A DNA stretch of 64,000 bases from a bacterium (GTDB lineage: Bacteria > Calditrichota > Calditrichia > RBG-13-44-9 > J042): assembly GCA_015485355.1 (NCBI GenBank), contig WFTQ01000072.1, positions 17,835-81,834 of the forward strand, in the 5' to 3' direction. Positions 60,166 through 64,000 of this stretch are shown here, one piece after another. Positions within the stretch are counted from its first letter, which is position 1, and each line of letters starts with the position of its first letter. Both the position numbers and the translations under genes were made by a program. The notes under the pieces were generated by a model. The model was given only the letters and a program-made list of their open reading frames with translations, was not told the DNA's origin and ran no database searches.

Positions 60166-63100
60166 TGCACTGGTGGCGATACGGGATAATGTTGGGGATG
60201 CTGGTAGGGCCCGCCTGGGCCGCGGCTTATTTCCAACAATATGTTAAATACGATATAGATGTTCGGCTGGATCCCGAACTGGTCCGTCTGGAAGGCAAGC
60301 AGCGCCTGTTGTACGTGAATCATTCTCCCGATACCCTTCGGGAACTCTATTTTCATTTATATTTTAATAAATATCGTTCCGATTCTTATTTTCCATCCAA
60401 CCGGGGTCGCACGTCGGCCTACACCGAAGTGCTGGAAATTCGCCTGGCCGATAGTACCTTGTTGGATTTTTCCGTGGACCATACCATTTTGCATCTACCG
60501 CTGCAACCATTTCCCCTTCTTCCGGGCGACAGCCTGGAACTGTATATCGATTTTGTTTCCGTTTTACCCCCATCGCAATCCCGGTATGGGTATTCCGGAG
60601 ACCATTACGATGTGGGCAATTGGTATCCCATTCCCGCGGTGTACGATCATCTGGGCTGGCATACCGAACAGCATATGGACGGGGAATTTTACCATGAATG
60701 GGGCGATTACGATGTCCGCATCACGGTACCATCGTATCTGGTGGTGACAGCGACCGGGGAATTGATGAATCCCGAGGTCTTGCCCGATTCGCTGGACTAT
60801 CCGGATCGTTCCTTTCCCCTATTGAATTATGACGAAATGGATACCGTGACCGTGACCTATCATTTTCGGGCTCGACGGGTGCACGATTTTGCCTGGAGCG
60901 CCGATCCCGAATTTGTTCGGGTGCGTCGTCAGGTCGACGGGGTCAATCTGGACTTTTACGTGCTGGCGTATCGCTTGGAAAAATGGCGGGAAGCCGTTGA
61001 AGCCGGGGTGCGGGCCTTCCGGTTTTTTACGGAAAAGATTGGTCCTTATCCTTATCCGAACCTGTCCATTGTCGATGGGTTCATTCGCGCCGGCGGGATC
61101 GAATATCCCAATCTGGTCATCATCAACGATTTGATTACCGATATCCGATTCCTTTCCATCGTGGTGATTCATGAAATCGCCCACCAGTGGTTTTACGGTA
61201 TGCTGGCCAATAATCAGACCCGTTATGGCTGGATGGACGAAGGGTTCACCACGTTTTTCGAAATCCTGGCCACAGAACACATCTGGGGCAGCGAGGACAA
61301 CCTCTCCCATCGTCCGGCCGCCTCGCTGTGGCGGCGATTGTTGGGGTACCGTAAGAGCGCCCGCCGGAATTTGTTCCGGTCATATTTCGAATATTCCTTG
61401 CAGGGAAAGGAAGAGCCCATTAACACGCATTTCGATTATTTCCAGAATAACCCCTATGTGCCGTATTACGATAAAACGGCGGCGGTGTTGTTTGCGCTGA
61501 AGGAAATGCTCGGGGATTCGCTGTTCTTTCAGGCGGTTCGAGAGTACTACCAGCGCTGGCGTTTCCGGCATCCCTATCCGCAAGACTTGTTTGTGAGTTT
61601 TGAGCAAAGCACCGGTATGGAGCTGGACTGGTTCTGGGAAGAATGGCTGAATTCCACCTGGCGCTGCGATTATCAGCTGGACGATGTTTCGGGACACTGG
61701 AGGATGTGGGGGGATTCTTTAATGTATCAGATTACGGTGCGTTTGCAGAGGAAGGAGCCCGCAGCCATGCCCATCTGGTTGCGAGTGGAACTATCGGATG
61801 GCCGACGGTATCGCTACCGCATTCCGGTAGCCGGGTGGCTGCGGGGGAAGCATCAACCCTATGATCTGCCCGCATGGCATATGGCCAATCGAAAATACCG
61901 GGTGGATATTCGTTTCCCCGAAAAAGTGAAATTTGTAGAAATCGAATCCGGTTGGACCAACATGGATTACAACCCCTTCAACAATTCCAGTCGAAAATTG
62001 CCGCCCATTCGCTGGTATTGGATGCGGCGACAATACCGGGCCCCGCACCTGGATGCCTACACCGTGACGGTTTTCCCTTATGCCTTCTATAATGAAGTGG
62101 ATGGCATTCGCCTGGGATGGCGAACCGTGGGCAATTTCTTATATCCTTATTATGTTCACAACTCCGAATTTCTCTGGGGGATTCGGAGCCTGCGGCCTTC
62201 GCTGATGGTGAACTGGTCTTCACCGGTGCGCACCGGCAACAATGATTTTACCTATCATGTTCAATTTTACCATACCGATGGTCGGGCGGGGGCCGCCCTC
62301 TTTTTTCAAAACGCCAAGGAGGTTCCCCGAAAACTGTACCGGCGGTTGTCTTTTGGATGGGAGTGGCAGACCCTGACCGATGCTCGATACGTGAATGTTG
62401 ATGAACCGGAGGTCCGCTCACCAGGGACGTCCCGCTCTCAGGGGATGGTCCCGGCTGATTCCTGGTCGGAAGGCGACGAGAGCAGCTTTTTTGTGGAGTG
62501 GCGACAGACCCGCTTTTTACGCTGGCGCTGGAAGTTGTATGCCAACCGTCTGCGGCTGACTTTGCGCTCTTCAACCCTGGGAAGTGACTTCGCCTTTCAG
62601 AAACTGGAATTCGACATCAAACAGCGCTTTCCTTTCTTTCTGGATTTGGACGCCGCCCTACTGCTCCGTTTGGGTAAGGCCTGGGGAGAGGTACCCCTCC
62701 AGCATCGATTTTTCCTGGCCCAGGCCTCTCCCTATCGGCGATTCGCCAGCCCGTTCTATCGTTCCCGGGGTACTATTCCGGGGTCGTGGGAACGCAAGGG
62801 ATGGGTGTATTTCCCTGGTGGGGGAGATATCCACAGCGCTTTAAGAAATCCCCGAAAGAGGGCGTTTTCCAGCACCGGTTTGTTGGCCGTCGGGGGGCAA
62901 TTGGAATTCTGGAACCCTTTCGCCGTGTGGGGAGAAAATTTACCCATCTTACCCAACGTGCGGGTGCATCTGTTTGGACGATGGGCTCAGGTCAGAGAAA
63001 ACCCCTTTCAATGGCAAGACGCCGCCATGGAGGCGGGGATACAACTGGGGTATTTTCGGATTCCGGTATGGCTACGATATCTGAGCTTTTCTGGTATTAC

Positions 63101-63197
63101 TCTGGAATTGCCCCTGTGGAGTAATCAATACCCAGCGGGGGAATCGGCGCTGGATTTGCGTTGGGTGTTTACAATATCTTCCCGCATGTTTCAATAA
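60162..63197 (+). CDS. M1-family zinc aminopeptidase with long beta-rich C-terminus
   Basis: 1011 residues. Signal peptide (MLGMLVGPAWAAA). M1 aminopeptidase core: the substrate-binding motif GGIEY at 311-315 (a GxMEN variant), zinc motif HEIAH at 337-341 and the third ligand in WMDEGF (E360, 18 residues after the second His). The C-terminal ~380 residues are not the usual M1 helical domain: they are strand-rich, full of Arg and aromatics (YHVQFYHTDGRAGAALFF, FFVEWRQTRFLRWRWKLYAN, TLELPLWSNQ) and resemble a surface-antigen barrel. Start ATG 60162 overlaps the dinB stop. It would be a protease anchored at the outer membrane, the third such fusion in the window. Confidence 0.84.
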   Translation: MMHWWRYGIMLGMLVGPAWAAAYFQQYVKYDIDVRLDPELVRLEGKQRLLYVNHSPDTLRELYFHLYFNKYRSDSYFPSNRGRTSAYTEVLEIRLADSTLLDFSVDHTILHLPLQPFPLLPGDSLELYIDFVSVLPPSQSRYGYSGDHYDVGNWYPIPAVYDHLGWHTEQHMDGEFYHEWGDYDVRITVPSYLVVTATGELMNPEVLPDSLDYPDRSFPLLNYDEMDTVTVTYHFRARRVHDFAWSADPEFVRVRRQVDGVNLDFYVLAYRLEKWREAVEAGVRAFRFFTEKIGPYPYPNLSIVDGFIRAGGIEYPNLVIINDLITDIRFLSIVVIHEIAHQWFYGMLANNQTRYGWMDEGFTTFFEILATEHIWGSEDNLSHRPAASLWRRLLGYRKSARRNLFRSYFEYSLQGKEEPINTHFDYFQNNPYVPYYDKTAAVLFALKEMLGDSLFFQAVREYYQRWRFRHPYPQDLFVSFEQSTGMELDWFWEEWLNSTWRCDYQLDDVSGHWRMWGDSLMYQITVRLQRKEPAAMPIWLRVELSDGRRYRYRIPVAGWLRGKHQPYDLPAWHMANRKYRVDIRFPEKVKFVEIESGWTNMDYNPFNNSSRKLPPIRWYWMRRQYRAPHLDAYTVTVFPYAFYNEVDGIRLGWRTVGNFLYPYYVHNSEFLWGIRSLRPSLMVNWSSPVRTGNNDFTYHVQFYHTDGRAGAALFFQNAKEVPRKLYRRLSFGWEWQTLTDARYVNVDEPEVRSPGTSRSQGMVPADSWSEGDESSFFVEWRQTRFLRWRWKLYANRLRLTLRSSTLGSDFAFQKLEFDIKQRFPFFLDLDAALLLRLGKAWGEVPLQHRFFLAQASPYRRFASPFYRSRGTIPGSWERKGWVYFPGGGDIHSALRNPRKRAFSSTGLLAVGGQLEFWNPFAVWGENLPILPNVRVHLFGRWAQVRENPFQWQDAAMEAGIQLGYFRIPVWLRYLSFSGITLELPLWSNQYPAGESALDLRWVFTISSRMFQ

Positions 63198-63330
63198 AGA
63201 GGGTCATCGGCCCTCCGTGGGGAAGGCTGGGAACGCACCTCCGGGATAATCCTGGGCCCGCAGGATGACCGGGTTTGCCCTTAAGCAACAGACCGGGTGA
63301 AATGGGCAGGTGCGTTGAATCGACCGACCA

Positions 63331-63789
63331 ATGCTGACGGTAACCAGAACCAGGGATTGCGGATTGAAAAAGGGTAAAAAAGAACAACAGGAAAGGATCA
63401 ATAGCGCCCTCAGATCCTCCTTGCTATATTACCAACTACCGGCGTTTCTGTATGCAATCCTTATTTTTATCGTTTCGTCGATTCCTTATGCAACGCCCCC
63501 ACCTCTGGGGGTGGCTTATCAGGACAAGTGGATTCATCTGTTGGAGTACGGGGCATTGGGCTTCCTGGTTGCCAGGGCCCTCTACCACCAGACACGATAT
63601 GCATTGCTGAGGCGGAGGTGGTTCAGGATGACGGTTTTGATCACTTTCCTGTATGGTGTTTCTGATGAACTGCATCAGTGGTTTGTTCCAGGACGCCATG
63701 CCGATGGAATCGATGTGCTGGCCGATGGTTTGGGGGGATTGTTGGGGGCCTATTTGTTTCTGAAATTACGAGGGCGGCTGAGCTCCTAA
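63331..63789 (+). CDS. VanZ-family membrane protein, short form
   Basis: 152 residues, four membrane helices. The VanZ pattern DKWIHLLEYGALGFLVARAL, YGVSDELHQWFVPGRHADGI and DVLADGLGGLLGAYLFL is clear. Function of chromosomal VanZ-like proteins is largely unknown. The N-terminal ~30 residues before the first helix are basic and poorly conserved, and no ribosome site precedes ATG 63331, so a start downstream is possible. Confidence 0.82.
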   Translation: MLTVTRTRDCGLKKGKKEQQERINSALRSSLLYYQLPAFLYAILIFIVSSIPYATPPPLGVAYQDKWIHLLEYGALGFLVARALYHQTRYALLRRRWFRMTVLITFLYGVSDELHQWFVPGRHADGIDVLADGLGGLLGAYLFLKLRGRLSS

Positions 63790-64000
63790 ATGGATGATTT
63801 CTCAACCCGTTCGATAAATATGACTTGTTTGTCCGGAATTTTTTCATAATTTTTATTGTGAAATGAATATTCCATGGTTAATTTTGAGCCTTAAACTATA
63901 TGTTTGATTAGTTGCATAAATGGGTGAATTGCCGGGGGATAACACCAGGGGTTGGCGGCGGGGGGGGAGGCATTAGAAGCGTTTTTTAAGTTCTTTATAT
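63790..64000. other. A/T-rich tail of the window
   Basis: No gene visible. Several poor promoter-like matches (for example TTGTCC near 63831) occur; a gene starting past the edge may use them. Confidence 0.35.

Overview
The window reads as an ordinary stretch of chromosome from a Gram-negative bacterium of the FCB group (Bacteroidota/Ignavibacteriota/Calditrichota/KSB1-like). The lineage is an inference from gene content: a PorV-like type IX secretion (T9SS) outer-membrane protein, two large secreted proteins ending in T9SS/FlgD-like sorting domains, two DUF5683-type proteins, Omp85-like barrels fused to periplasmic domains, and lipoproteins. I saw no tRNA, rRNA, CRISPR array, phage, integrase or transposase. 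Base composition is roughly half G+C and even, except for one AT-richer island around 37.6-38.4 kb.

Layout. 0-11 kb: the end of nuoN, a structured leader or RNA, then a co-directional envelope cluster of porV, a degenerate M6-peptidase-like T9SS cargo, a peptidase/TolB-propeller/barrel protein, two DUF5683 proteins and an RmlD-like reductase. 11-17.5 kb: rplU-rpmA, a UPF0173 metallo-hydrolase, an SprT-like protein, an ABC exporter and an acidic protein of unknown function, followed by a compact candidate small RNA. 18-22 kb: a bactofilin-barrel fusion, a four-repeat secreted protein and a DUF4097 protein. 22.5-31.7 kb: radA, small envelope proteins, a second peptidase/propeller/barrel protein, an EamA exporter and a NamZ-like muramidase. 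32-40 kb: an SDR pseudogene, a HAD phosphatase, a T9SS-exported peptidase, a repeat-rich EHP protein, a transglutaminase-like protein, an AT-rich small gene and a decayed amidase. 40-54 kb: recN, a TPR-glycosyltransferase, murA, a 32-residue membrane protein, sodC, a radical SAM AmrS-like enzyme, TRAP transporter subunits, an Asp/Glu racemase, a class II aldolase and rpsA. 54-64 kb: an epimerase, two VanZ-like proteins, a TPR lipoprotein, dinB and an M1 peptidase fused to a barrel-like C-terminus.

Functionally the window is dominated by cell-envelope biology: T9SS export, outer-membrane proteases, periplasmic polymer or adhesin-like proteins and peptidoglycan enzymes, with housekeeping genes between. 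The strongest unexplained signals are (1) a ~105-nt RNA at 17472-17578 with a near-consensus promoter, a perfect 12-bp closing stem, a CCCTCCCTCCC loop and an intrinsic terminator; (2) a ~180-nt promoter/structure/terminator unit at 959-1173 in front of porV; (3) a 32-residue membrane protein with its own promoter; (4) two genes decayed by large internal deletions; and (5) a T9SS cargo whose HExxH is missing. I found no clear multi-gene system that is wholly new.
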